DNA of 64,000 nucleotides from Saccharothrix sp. (GTDB lineage: Bacteria > Actinomycetota > Actinomycetes > Mycobacteriales > Pseudonocardiaceae). The DNA lies in assembly GCF_031180885.1 (NCBI RefSeq), contig NZ_JAPSLK010000025.1:1-64000 (forward strand), written 5' to 3'. This document shows positions 42,336 through 51,868 of this stretch, piece by piece. Within the stretch, counting starts at the first letter, position 1. Each line of letters opens with the position of its first letter. The notes beneath the pieces were generated by a model that saw nothing but the letters and a program-made list of their open reading frames with translations, did no database searches and was not told the origin of the DNA. The position numbers and the translations under genes were made by a program.

Positions 42336-44345
42336 ATGCGGACCCTGCTCATCGACAACTACGACTCGTTCACCTTCAACCTGTTCCAGTACCTGGCTCG
42401 GGTGAACGGGCGGGAACCGGTCGTCATCACCAACGACGACCCGGGCTTCCGGCTGTCCGACCTGCGCCGGTTCGACAACGTGGTGATCTCACCGGGTCCC
42501 GGGCGCCCGCAGAACCGGGCCGACTTCGGCCTGTGCCGCTCCGTCGTCGAGCACGCCGACCTGCCGCTGCTCGGCGTGTGCCTGGGCCACCAGGGGCTGT
42601 GCCTGGCCGAAGGCGCCTCCGTGGGGCTGGTCCCGCCCCGGCACGGCGTGGTCGACCGGGTCCGGCACACCGGGGTCGACGTGTTCGCCGGGTTGCCGTC
42701 GCCGCTGACCGTGGTCCGCTACCACTCGCTGGCCGTCACCGACCTGCCGCCGTCGCTGGAGGCGATCGCCTGGTCGGACACCGACGACGTGCTGATGGGC
42801 GTGCGGCACCGGTCCCGGCCGGTGTGGGGCGTGCAGTTCCACCCCGAGTCCATCTGCACCGAGCACGGCCACGAGCTGCTGGCCAACTTCCGCGACCTCA
42901 CCGGCGGATTCTCCGCCGCCACCCCCGAGCCGCTGGCCGTGCCCACGCCGCCCCCGGTGACGCACGAGGTGCTGGTGCGGCGGCTGGACGTCCACCCCGA
43001 CCCCGAAGCGGTGTTCCAGGCCCTCTACGGGGGCTCTGAGGACGCGTTCTGGCTGGACAGCAGCCTGGCGGGGGAGCGGGGCCGGTTCTCGGTCATGGGG
43101 GACGCGAGCGGGCCGCTGGCCCGGGTGGCGACCTACGACGTGTGGACCCGCCGGGTGCGGGTGGGCGACGAGGAGTTCAACGGGCCGTTCCTGTCGTGGC
43201 TGGAGGCCGACCTGGCGGCGTGGCGGGTGGCCCGGCCCGACGTCCCGTTCGAGTTCGCGCTGGGCTGGGTCGGCTACCTGGGGTACGAGCTGAAGGCCGA
43301 GTGCGGCGGCGAGGCGGCCCACCGTTCGGAGCAGCCGGACGCGGCGTTCGTGTTCGCCGACCGGGCCGTCGTGTTCGACCACCACGAGCGGCGCACGTAC
43401 CTGATGACGCTGTCCGACGACGGCTGGTTGGAGCGCACGGCCGCTTTCCTGACCGGTTTCACACCGCCCGCCGCGGCTGCCCCCGTCCCGGCCCGCGCCG
43501 AATCCGTCCAGCTCAGGCACAACCGGGCGCACTACCTGAAGCTGGTCGACGCCTGCCAGGAAGCCATCACGGCGGGCGAGACCTACGAGGTGTGCCTGAC
43601 CAACATGGTGACCTGGCGGGGCGCGGTGGACCCGTGGGACGCCTACCGGTTCCTGCGCGCCGAAAGCCCCGCACCCTTCGGGGCGTTGCTCCGTTTCGGT
43701 GCTCTCTCGGTGCTCAGCACTTCACCCGAGCGGTTCATCCGGGTGGACCGGCGCGGTGTCGTGGAATCCGAACCAATCAAGGGCACCCGCCCGCGCGGCG
43801 CGACGCCCGCGCAGGACGAAGCTTTGCGCACAGCCTTGGCGACCAGCGAGAAGGACCGCGCCGAGAACCTGATGATCGTGGACTTGGTGCGCAATGATCT
43901 GGGCCATTGCGCGGAAGTCGGCAGCGTCGAGGTGCCCCGGATCTTCGCGGTGGAGACCTACGCGACCGTGCACCAGCTCGTCAGCACCGTTCGGGCGACA
44001 CTTCGGCCGGGCAGTTCGGCGGTCGCGGCGGTTAGGGCGGCGTTCCCCGGCGGGTCCATGACGGGTGCGCCCAAGATCCGGACAATGCAGATCATCGACG
44101 GGCTGGAAGCGGGCCCGAGGGGTGTCTACTCGGGTGCGCTGGGCTACTTCTCACTGTCCGGAACGGCCGACTTCAGCATCGTCATCAGGACGCTGGTGGT
44201 GGACCGGGACAAGGTGAGTTTCGGGGTGGGCGGGGCGGTCATCGCCCTGTCCGACCCGGCGGAGGAATTCGAGGAGACGGCGGTGAAGGCCACCGCGCTC
44301 CTGCGCCTGCTGGGCACCGCCTTTCCGGGCCGCGCGAATCGCTGA
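42336..44345 (+). CDS. pabAB: Aminodeoxychorismate synthase, fused PabA-PabB
   Basis: 669 residues. The N-terminal glutamine amidotransferase has Cys82 in GVCLGHQG and FHPESICTEHG; the C-terminal chorismate-binding part has SSPERF-like STSPERFI, PIKGTRPRG, ENLMIVDLVRNDLG and the closing GGSMTGAPKIRTMQII. It makes 4-amino-4-deoxychorismate for folate or for aminobenzoate-derived antibiotics. It stands alone without pabC, flanked by hairpins on both sides. Confidence 0.94.
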   Translation: MRTLLIDNYDSFTFNLFQYLARVNGREPVVITNDDPGFRLSDLRRFDNVVISPGPGRPQNRADFGLCRSVVEHADLPLLGVCLGHQGLCLAEGASVGLVPPRHGVVDRVRHTGVDVFAGLPSPLTVVRYHSLAVTDLPPSLEAIAWSDTDDVLMGVRHRSRPVWGVQFHPESICTEHGHELLANFRDLTGGFSAATPEPLAVPTPPPVTHEVLVRRLDVHPDPEAVFQALYGGSEDAFWLDSSLAGERGRFSVMGDASGPLARVATYDVWTRRVRVGDEEFNGPFLSWLEADLAAWRVARPDVPFEFALGWVGYLGYELKAECGGEAAHRSEQPDAAFVFADRAVVFDHHERRTYLMTLSDDGWLERTAAFLTGFTPPAAAAPVPARAESVQLRHNRAHYLKLVDACQEAITAGETYEVCLTNMVTWRGAVDPWDAYRFLRAESPAPFGALLRFGALSVLSTSPERFIRVDRRGVVESEPIKGTRPRGATPAQDEALRTALATSEKDRAENLMIVDLVRNDLGHCAEVGSVEVPRIFAVETYATVHQLVSTVRATLRPGSSAVAAVRAAFPGGSMTGAPKIRTMQIIDGLEAGPRGVYSGALGYFSLSGTADFSIVIRTLVVDRDKVSFGVGGAVIALSDPAEEFEETAVKATALLRLLGTAFPGRANR

Positions 44346-44356
44346 CCTGGGGTTTT

Positions 44357-44390
44357 CCCCTGCGGTCGGCGTCGCACGCCACCGCAGGGG
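44357..44390. terminator. Bidirectional hairpin
   Basis: CCCCTGCGGT (44357-44366) pairs with ACCGCAGGGG (44381-44390), preceded by TTTT. It lies between pabAB and the convergent lsr2. Confidence 0.75.
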
Positions 44391-44405
44391 ATACGACACC
44401 CGGTA

Positions 44406-44747
44406 TCAGGAAGCGTGCGCTTCCTGGAACTGCACCACCAGTCCCTGGGGAATCCGGCCGCGGTCGGAGATCTGGTGCCCCTGGGCCCGCGCCCAGTCCC
44501 GAATGGCCTGGGCCTGGGCCTTGTCACCGGCCTTTACCGTGCTCTTGCCGCTGCCCTTGCGCTGCTTGCGGCCACCCGCGCGGCGCGCCTTGGCGACGAA
44601 GTCGGCCAGGGAGTCGCGGAGCTTGTCCGCATTCTCCTTGGACAGGTCGATGGAGTACTCCACACCGTCCAGCGCGAAGGTCACGGTCTCGGCGGCTTCG
44701 CTGCCGTCGAGGTCGTCGATGAGTTGGACGACGGTCTGCTGTGCCAC
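44406..44747 (-). CDS. lsr2: Lsr2 nucleoid-associated protein
   Basis: 113 residues from GTG 44747 after GGAGGA. Lsr2 bridges AT-rich DNA and silences foreign genes. The N-terminal dimer part is VAQQTVVQLIDDLDGSEAAETVTFALDGVEYSIDLS; the C-terminal DNA-binding part holds IRDWARAQGHQISDRGRIPQGLVVQF with the RGR minor-groove hook. A basic linker (GGRKQRKGSGKS) separates them. Confidence 0.96.
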   Translation of the reverse strand: MAQQTVVQLIDDLDGSEAAETVTFALDGVEYSIDLSKENADKLRDSLADFVAKARRAGGRKQRKGSGKSTVKAGDKAQAQAIRDWARAQGHQISDRGRIPQGLVVQFQEAHAS

Positions 44748-44993
44748 TGTTCCTCCGTGTGTGCTCGCATAGCGCGTGTTGCCGTCGACTTGTATCTGCG
44801 CCACACGCTCCGGTCGACACCATAGTGCACGGAAGGAATATCGCCTAACCTTTCGTCCCGAAAATGTGACTGATGCCCCCGGACGGGTCATTTCGGGACG
44901 TTAAGCACCACCCCCGAAATGTGAGGCCGCCCTTCGGACGTCCGCGTGGTGCCCGTCACACCCGGTCGAGTGGCCTATCCTGGAGCGCAGGGG

Positions 44994-45008
44994 TACCCGC
45001 CCAGGGTA
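44994..45008 (+). promoter_or_regulatory. Possible CsoR operator
   Basis: TACCC-GCCCA-GGGTA is a GC-rich inverted repeat 16 bases before the csoR start, just downstream of a possible -10 TATCCT (44976-44981). Its place and base composition fit CsoR operators. Confidence 0.5.
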
Positions 45009-45023
45009 GGAAGGCCGGGAGCG

Positions 45024-45305
45024 ATGCACGGTTACACAGCGGACAAGGACGCGTTCCTCAAGCGCCTGCGCCGCATCGAGGGCCAGGTCCGCGGTCTCCA
45101 GCGGATGGTCGAGAACGACGAGTACTGCATCGACGTGCTGACCCAGATCTCGGCGGCGACCAAGGCCCTCCAGGCGGTCTCCCTGGGCTTGCTGGACGAG
45201 CACCTGAAGCACTGCGTCGCCCAGGCCGTGGCCGAGGGCGGCGACGTGGCCGACGAGAAACTGGCCGAGGCGACCGCCGCCATCACCCGCCTCGTCCGTT
45301 CGTGA
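45024..45305 (+). CDS. CsoR-family metal-sensing repressor
   Basis: 93 residues, all-helical CsoR/RcnR fold. The copper ligands of CsoR are present as Cys35 (EYCIDV), His60 and Cys64 (DEHLKHCV), the same C-H-C layout as in the mycobacterial protein. FLKRLRRIEGQVRGLQRMVENDEYCIDVLTQ is the family signature. It likely represses copper-efflux genes and itself; no copper pump is adjacent. Confidence 0.92.
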   Translation: MHGYTADKDAFLKRLRRIEGQVRGLQRMVENDEYCIDVLTQISAATKALQAVSLGLLDEHLKHCVAQAVAEGGDVADEKLAEATAAITRLVRS

Positions 45306-45355
45306 ACCCTGCGGTCAGCCTCTCCAGCCTGATCGAGTAGAGTGCAGACCGACCG

Positions 45356-45429
45356 GCCCCCGTAGCCCAATCGGCAGAGGCAGCGGACTCAAAATCCGTC
45401 CAGTGTGCGTTCGAGTCGCACCGGGGGCA
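45356..45429 (+). tRNA. tRNA-Leu (anticodon CAA), short variable loop
   Basis: A 74-base cloverleaf: acceptor GCCCCCG/CGGGGGC, anticodon stem GCGGA/TCCGT (G-U at one end) with loop CTCAAAA (anticodon CAA at 45390-45392), and T arm GTGCG TTCGAGT CGCAC. The discriminator is A73. CCA is not encoded. The variable loop is only 5 bases, whereas bacterial leucine tRNAs usually have a long variable arm. Confidence 0.88.
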
Positions 45430-45518
45430 CTCACAGCATTCGCGCCGGCCTCCACGCCGTGCGGTTCCGGTCCTGGCGCGCTCCGTCTCCGGCCGGCGGG
45501 TCTCCGCGGGAAGCATGA

Positions 45519-45800
45519 TCATTGTCGTGGCTTCGCTGTTTTGAACATCCACTGTGGAATGAGCGTTTCGCGGGAGCGGAGAATTCCGCCCCGACAGCGA
45601 CCGGGCATCCGACCGCCGGCCGCGGTTCCGGCCAGCCGGAGACGTCCCAGACGCAGTCCTGATTGGACGCTGGTGGTGGTGCCGTCGGCGTTGAACCGCC
45701 ACTGCTGGTTGCCCTGGCCTTGGAATGCACCGGGAGGCGATCGCACTACGGCGAGAGCCATCCCGGTCATCAGTGCCACGGCTATACGTGCAACGCCTCG
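45519..45800 (-). pseudogene. Remnant of a ricin-type lectin (RICIN) protein
   Basis: On the minus strand a signal-peptide-like run (VARIAVALMTGMALAVV) is followed by GNQQWRFNADGTTTSVQSGL, a clear end of a ricin B-lectin repeat. The frame then slips: the expected CLDVSG continuation appears in another frame (VWDVSGWPEP). The neighbouring gene at 45843 ends with the same kind of repeat ([20 protein letters not shown]). This looks like a decayed copy or deletion product. Confidence 0.6.
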
Positions 45801-45842
45801 AACTTCACCACCCCTCCTCTGAATGGACCCGTCGGTTACCGG

Positions 45843-47303
<1,461 letters not shown>

Positions 47304-48569
47304 GTGGTGAGCGGTCAGGGGATGTGGGATCGGCGGTCGGCGTTGCGGGCTGCCGCGGTGATGGCCGGGGTGGCCGCGGTCGTGCCGTTGGCGGGGGAAG
47401 CCGCGGCGGAGGAGACGAGCGCCGACGCGTTGTTCAAGGCGGGGAAGTTCGAGGAGGCCGGCCGGGCTTACGAGGCCGTGCTCCGGAACGATCCGACCGA
47501 CGTGCACGCGGCCCGGCAACGCGGGTACGTGGGCTTGCTGTCCAACAGGTTCGCCGACGCGGAGAAGTACCTCGGCATGGCCCTCGCCTTGGCACCGCAG
47601 GATGTGGCGGCGAACCGGTTGATGGCCGATTGCTACACCCGCCAGGACAAGCTCGTCCGGGCGGCACCGCACTGGCGGGCGGCCGGCAAGGAGGCCAACG
47701 CGAAGTGGTTCGAGGCGGTCGACGGGGAGCCCTACCAACTCAGCGGTGAGGTGGCGCGCCTGCCGTTGCAGCAGATGGACCCGATACCGCTGCTGGCGGG
47801 CTCGATCAACGGCGGACCGCCCAAGCGGTTCTCGTTCTACACCCGGATCGCGTCCCTGAACGTGTCGGCGAAGACAGCCGCGGAAGCCGGGTTGCGCGCG
47901 GTCGGCGAGGAGATCGAGTTCAACGGCAGAACCGTCTGGAGCTACTACGGGTTCGTGGATTCCTTCCGGCTCGGTGACGTCGAACTGCGCAACGTCCCGG
48001 TGCGCTGGTCGGACGGCGAAGCCATGCCGGGATCGGGTGACGGCATGATCGGGACGTGGATCTTCTACCACTTCCTGACCACGTTCGACTACGCGGGCCG
48101 ATCGCTGATCCTGCGCCGCCGGACACCTGAAACCGCCGCCCGAGCAAGTGCCGGCGCAGAACGCCTCCCGCTGTGGCTGGCCCGTGAGCACTTGACCTTC
48201 AGCCGGGGCAGTGTCGCCGACTCCGGAGAACGGGTGGTGGCCCTGCACATCGGTGGCGTCGGCAGCAACGTCGCGGGCATGTACGAGGGAACAGCCAGAC
48301 AACTCCGCGTCCGCACGGATTACGAACGCCCGGAGGAGTCCTTGGCCGGCGGCCAGCCCGTCATCGTCTACCCGTGCTACCCGAAGGAAGTCCGGCTCGG
48401 CACGGCCAACGCCATCGGCAGCTACTCCGTGGCGAGCGCGAACAACCTCCACACGGGCCACGGCTTCGACGTGCTGGCCGATTTCGCCCACAGCTTCTTC
48501 AAGCCCTACAACATCACCCTCGACTTCGTCGACATGAACGTCCACATCGGCCGCGGCAAGGCCGCCTGA
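47304..48569 (+). CDS. Exported TPR and degenerate aspartic-protease-like protein
   Basis: 421 residues; GTG 47304 or the next GTG 47307. A twin-arginine-like signal WDRRSALRAAAVMAGVAAVVPLAGEAAA is followed by a TPR-like segment (ADALFKAGKFEEAGRAYEAVLRNDPTD and two more repeats, about 40-130). The rest follows the retropepsin-like fold seen in exported TPR-protease proteins of actinobacteria, but the catalytic D-T-G is replaced by Y-T-R (FSFYTRIASLNVS). It is therefore probably not a protease but a binding protein. The promoter region may be controlled by a LacI-type operator. Confidence 0.75.
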   Translation: MVSGQGMWDRRSALRAAAVMAGVAAVVPLAGEAAAEETSADALFKAGKFEEAGRAYEAVLRNDPTDVHAARQRGYVGLLSNRFADAEKYLGMALALAPQDVAANRLMADCYTRQDKLVRAAPHWRAAGKEANAKWFEAVDGEPYQLSGEVARLPLQQMDPIPLLAGSINGGPPKRFSFYTRIASLNVSAKTAAEAGLRAVGEEIEFNGRTVWSYYGFVDSFRLGDVELRNVPVRWSDGEAMPGSGDGMIGTWIFYHFLTTFDYAGRSLILRRRTPETAARASAGAERLPLWLAREHLTFSRGSVADSGERVVALHIGGVGSNVAGMYEGTARQLRVRTDYERPEESLAGGQPVIVYPCYPKEVRLGTANAIGSYSVASANNLHTGHGFDVLADFAHSFFKPYNITLDFVDMNVHIGRGKAA

Positions 48570-48573
48570 AAGC

Positions 48574-49332
48574 TCAGTCCGCGGTACGACGGCGGTACAG
48601 GAAGGTCGCCAGGACGAACGAACCGACCAGCAAACCACCCGACCACACCAGGGCGAGCGCCGCGTTGGCCCCGATCGGCGTGCCGGTCAACAACCCCCGC
48701 ACGGTCTCGATGACGGGCGTGATCGGCTGGTGCTCGCTGATCACCCGCAGCACCGCGGGCATCGTCCCCGGCGGCACGAAAGCGCTGCTGAGGTAAGGCA
48801 GGAACAGCATGAAAAAGCTCAACGCACTCGCCGACTCGACCGACTTCGCGACCACCCCCAACCCCGCCGCCAACCACGACAGCGCGAGCACGTACAGCAG
48901 CACGATCCCGGCCGCCGCCAGCCATCCCCCGAGGCCGGCGGTCGGCCGGAAACCCATCAGTACGGCCGCCACCACCACGATGGTCGTGGACAACGCGTTG
49001 CGGGTCACGCTCGCCACGACATGTCCGGTCAGCAACGCGAAGCTGTTGACGGGCATGGACCTCAGCCGGTCCACCATGCCGTTGGACATGTCGTCGGTGA
49101 CGGACATCGCGGTGGACGCGGCGCCGTACCCGGTGCACAACAGGATGATCCCGGGCACCACGTAGTTCACGTAGGCGGTGCCGGTGTTGATCGCGCCGCC
49201 GAAGACGAAGACGAACAGCGCCATCATCAGCAGTGGCAGGAGGATCGACATGATGAGGGTCTCGACGTTGCGCCGGCTCAAGCGGATGCTGCGGCCGATC
49301 AGCGTCACCGAGTCGGTGAGGGCGTGGCTCAT
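48574..49332 (-). CDS. ABC-2 type permease (DrrB-like)
   Basis: 252 residues, six membrane helices, with the ABC-2 signature region SVTDDMSNGMVDRLRSMPVNSFALLTGHVVA. It forms the exporter with the ATPase before it; their genes overlap by 4 bases (ATGA). Related DrrAB pumps export antibiotics or lipids. It is convergent with and very close (4 bases) to the protein at 47304. Confidence 0.92.
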   Translation of the reverse strand: MSHALTDSVTLIGRSIRLSRRNVETLIMSILLPLLMMALFVFVFGGAINTGTAYVNYVVPGIILLCTGYGAASTAMSVTDDMSNGMVDRLRSMPVNSFALLTGHVVASVTRNALSTTIVVVAAVLMGFRPTAGLGGWLAAAGIVLLYVLALSWLAAGLGVVAKSVESASALSFFMLFLPYLSSAFVPPGTMPAVLRVISEHQPITPVIETVRGLLTGTPIGANAALALVWSGGLLVGSFVLATFLYRRRTAD

Positions 49333-50252
49333 GCCCGAACTCCTTGCGGTGCGGTGAGGGCGAGGAACACGTCGTCGAGGGTCGGGCGGTGCGACGAGAC
49401 GCGGGCCACCGGGACACCGGACCCGCGCAGGTCGTCGAGGAGGCGGTGCAGGTGGGCGGCGCTGCCGTCGGACGGGACGCTGAGCAGCAGTCGGGCCGGG
49501 TCCGGGAAGCCGTCGAGCAGCGCGGTCGCGGCGTCGAGGTCGGCCACCGTGTCGAACGCCAGGTCCACGCGGTCACCGCCGACCTGGGCCTTGAGCGCGT
49601 CGGCGGTGCCCTCGGCGGCGACCTTCCCGCGGTGCAGCACGACGATCCGGTCCGCGAGCCGGTCCGCTTCCTCCAGGTACTGGGTGGTGAGGAAGATCGT
49701 CGTGCCGGTGTGGACGAGGTCGCGGATGGCGTCCCACATCGTCGCGCGGCTCGCCGGGTCCAGGCCGGTCGTCGGCTCGTCGAGGAAGATCACCTCGGGT
49801 CGGGCGACCAGGCTCATCGCGAGGTCCAGGCGGCGGCGCATGCCGCCCGAGTACGTCTTCACCCGCCGGTCCGCGGCCCTGACCAGGTCGAACCGCTCCA
49901 GCAGTTCGTCTGCCCGGCGACGCGCCCCGGCCCGGCCCAGGTGCCGCAGCCGGCCGATCATCGCCAGGTTCTCCCGGCCGGTCTGCTCGGCGTCCACGGC
50001 CGCGTACTGGCCGGTGAGGCTGATCGCGGCGCGCACCCGGGCCGGGTCGCGCAGCACGTCGTGCCCGGCCACGCGGGCCAGGCCGCCGTCCGGGCGGGAC
50101 AGCGTGGTGAGGATGCGGATGGTCGTCGTCTTGCCCGCGCCGTTCGGCCCGAGCAGGGCGAACACCGACCCGGCCGCCACGCGCAGGTCGAGCCCGTCCA
50201 GCACGACCGTCGGTCCGTACCTCTTCCGCAGGTCAGCGGCTTCCACGATCAC
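49329..50252 (-). CDS. ABC transporter ATPase (DrrA-like)
   Basis: 307 residues, GTG 50252. Walker A GPNGAGKTTTIRILTTL, signature YSGGMRRRLDLAMSL, Walker B VIFLDEPTTGLDP, switch His in IFLTTQYLEEADRL (Gln replaces the usual His, as in DrrA-type proteins), and the DrrA C-terminal region GVPVARVSSHRPTLDDVFLALTAPQG. It drives the ABC-2 permease. It is controlled by two palindromes shared with a divergent TetR gene. Confidence 0.94.
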   Translation of the reverse strand: MIVEAADLRKRYGPTVVLDGLDLRVAAGSVFALLGPNGAGKTTTIRILTTLSRPDGGLARVAGHDVLRDPARVRAAISLTGQYAAVDAEQTGRENLAMIGRLRHLGRAGARRRADELLERFDLVRAADRRVKTYSGGMRRRLDLAMSLVARPEVIFLDEPTTGLDPASRATMWDAIRDLVHTGTTIFLTTQYLEEADRLADRIVVLHRGKVAAEGTADALKAQVGGDRVDLAFDTVADLDAATALLDGFPDPARLLLSVPSDGSAAHLHRLLDDLRGSGVPVARVSSHRPTLDDVFLALTAPQGVRA

Positions 50253-50265
50253 GAGTACCCCCTCT

Positions 50266-50305
50266 TTGCGTATGTCCTACGCAAATTAGCGTAGCTCATA
50301 CGCAA
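50266..50305. promoter_or_regulatory. Twin TetR operators between the exporter and its regulator
   Basis: TTGCGTA-N5-TACGCAA (50266-50284) and TTAGCGTA-N5-TACGCAA (50286-50305) lie side by side, sharing GCGTA-N5-TACGC, 20 bp apart. They cover the start region of the minus-strand exporter operon and lie upstream of the TetR gene. They are the likely binding sites of the TetR protein encoded at 50337. Confidence 0.82.
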
Positions 50306-50336
50306 TTGCGGGCGGAAGCCCTAGACTCTGGAAGCG

Positions 50337-51110
50337 ATGACCGAGATGCCCGCCGACATCGCGCTGCTCTGGGGCCTGCGCGAGGCGCCACGCCGCGGCC
50401 GCCGACCGACCCTGACGGCGGCGGACGTGACCAAGGCCGCCATCGCCGTGGCCGACGCGGAGGGGCTCGGCGCGGTGTCCATGGCCCGCGTGGCGGCCGA
50501 ACTGGGCAACTCGACGATGGCGCTCTACCGGTACGTCAAGAGCAAGGACGAGCTGCTCACGCTCATGTCCGACGCGGCACTGGACGACCCGCCCGAGCTG
50601 CCCGCCGACGGCGACTGGCGCGCCGGCATCACCCTGCTGGCCCGGTCCATGCTCGACGTCTGGCGCCGACACCCGTGGTACGTGCAACTCCCGGTCAACG
50701 GCCCCCCGGCCGGCCCGCGCAACCTCCAGTGGTTCGACCGCCTCCTCAGCGCCCTCGCCGACACCCCGCTGGACGAGGGCGAGCAGGTCGGCGTGGTGAT
50801 GGGCCTGCTCACCTTCGTCCACGGCGAGATGCGCCTGCGCTCCGAACTCGCGGCCGGCTACCGCAACAACCCGGAGTCCTTCGGCCGCGCCTACGCGGCG
50901 GCCCTGCGGCGCCTGGTGGACCCGCGCGAAATGCCCGCACTGCGCCGGATCGTCGACGCCGGCGTGTTCGACGTGGACAGCCTCCACGACGAACCCGACC
51001 TGGACGCCGACTTCACGGCCACCCTGAACCGCTACCTGGACGGGGTCGCCGCCCACATGGCACGCCGTGCTCAGGGTCGTTCTCAGAGCATGGGCGGCAA
51101 CAGCCGATAG
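50337..51110 (+). CDS. TetR/AcrR-family repressor of the exporter
   Basis: 257 residues. Helix-turn-helix TLTAADVTKAAIAVADAEGLGAVSMARVAAELGNSTMALYRYVKSKDELLTLM at residues 20-72; the ligand domain is of the TetR_C type common in actinobacterial drug-pump regulators. A -10-like TAGACT (50322-50327) ends only 9 bases before ATG 50337, so the mRNA may be nearly leaderless. Its 3' end overlaps the convergent PRC-barrel gene by 28 bases. Confidence 0.93.
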   Translation: MTEMPADIALLWGLREAPRRGRRPTLTAADVTKAAIAVADAEGLGAVSMARVAAELGNSTMALYRYVKSKDELLTLMSDAALDDPPELPADGDWRAGITLLARSMLDVWRRHPWYVQLPVNGPPAGPRNLQWFDRLLSALADTPLDEGEQVGVVMGLLTFVHGEMRLRSELAAGYRNNPESFGRAYAAALRRLVDPREMPALRRIVDAGVFDVDSLHDEPDLDADFTATLNRYLDGVAAHMARRAQGRSQSMGGNSR

Positions 51111-51502
51111 CTCTCGGTGTAGTAGTCGCCGGTGCGCCTGCGATGTTCCTCGGCGTCAGCGTCCGGGTCGTACTCGGGAGCGTTCTTGATCTGCTCCTTG
51201 GTCCGGTCGACGTAGACCTTGCGCTCTTCGTGGTCCACCCGGTGCACAGTCCCCACCGGCAACACGACCTTCCGCCCGAAGATCCACGGCCCGGTGTCGA
51301 CCATCAGGCAGTCCGCGGGCACAAGCGCGTTGTCCTCGTCGATCTCGCCGATCCGACCATCGGTCGCTTCGACTTCGTACCCGATCAGCCCGGTATCAGG
51401 CCGTTCATCACGACCCTCGGCATCCTCGGTGTCCGCAGCATCACGCTCAGCCAACCAGGTCGGATCCCGCCACACCCAGGGGACGAACGGAAACGGCTGC
51501 AT
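51083..51502 (-). CDS. PRC-barrel domain protein
   Basis: 139 residues from ATG 51502 after GGGAGG. Contains a PRC-barrel: GYEVEATDGRIGEIDEDNALVPADCLMVDTGPWIFGRKVVLPVGTVHRVDHEERKVYVDRTKEQIKNAPEY. Such proteins are common in actinobacteria as stress or adaptor proteins of unknown mechanism. The 3' end overlaps that of the convergent TetR gene by 28 bases, so the two mRNAs would be complementary there. Confidence 0.88.
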   Translation of the reverse strand: MQPFPFVPWVWRDPTWLAERDAADTEDAEGRDERPDTGLIGYEVEATDGRIGEIDEDNALVPADCLMVDTGPWIFGRKVVLPVGTVHRVDHEERKVYVDRTKEQIKNAPEYDPDADAEEHRRRTGDYYTESYRLLPPML

Positions 51503-51868
51503 ATCAACCTCCCAGATCGATGCCCACCCCCGGACTACCCTCGATCGCCCCACCGAACACCCGCCCAGACACCGCATCACCAACCGTGATTGACCCGTTT
51601 GGTCGCTGTGAGATCAAGCGGGGCCGGTCATAGTGCTCTTCGGGGTCGGGAACCTCGCATCACGACTGGGCGGCGTTCGGTCGGCCTTGGGGGGCTGGTA
51701 CATGAGATCGCGCGTTGTCGCGCAACCTGTGCGGCGTTCGCTCCGCGATCATTCTGCCCGCTCTCGGTGGCCGTCGCGATCTGCGGAACCTTCAGCGGCC
51801 GGCTTGGCGGCGGTAGTCCGACCGAGGTGGTTCGGGTAGACGATCGGCCTTTGGGCAGGCGCACCGTT
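51503..51868. other. Intergenic region without a recognised gene
   Basis: 366 bases between the PRC-barrel start and the end of the receptor gene. GC content is slightly lower than in neighbouring genes. I see no conserved protein, tRNA or clear operator; a rightward open frame here has no family features and runs antisense into the next gene. Confidence 0.5.

Noticed and set aside
45403-45822. Plus-strand protein after the tRNA
   Set aside because: Overlaps the tRNA end and runs antisense to the lectin remnant; no family features.
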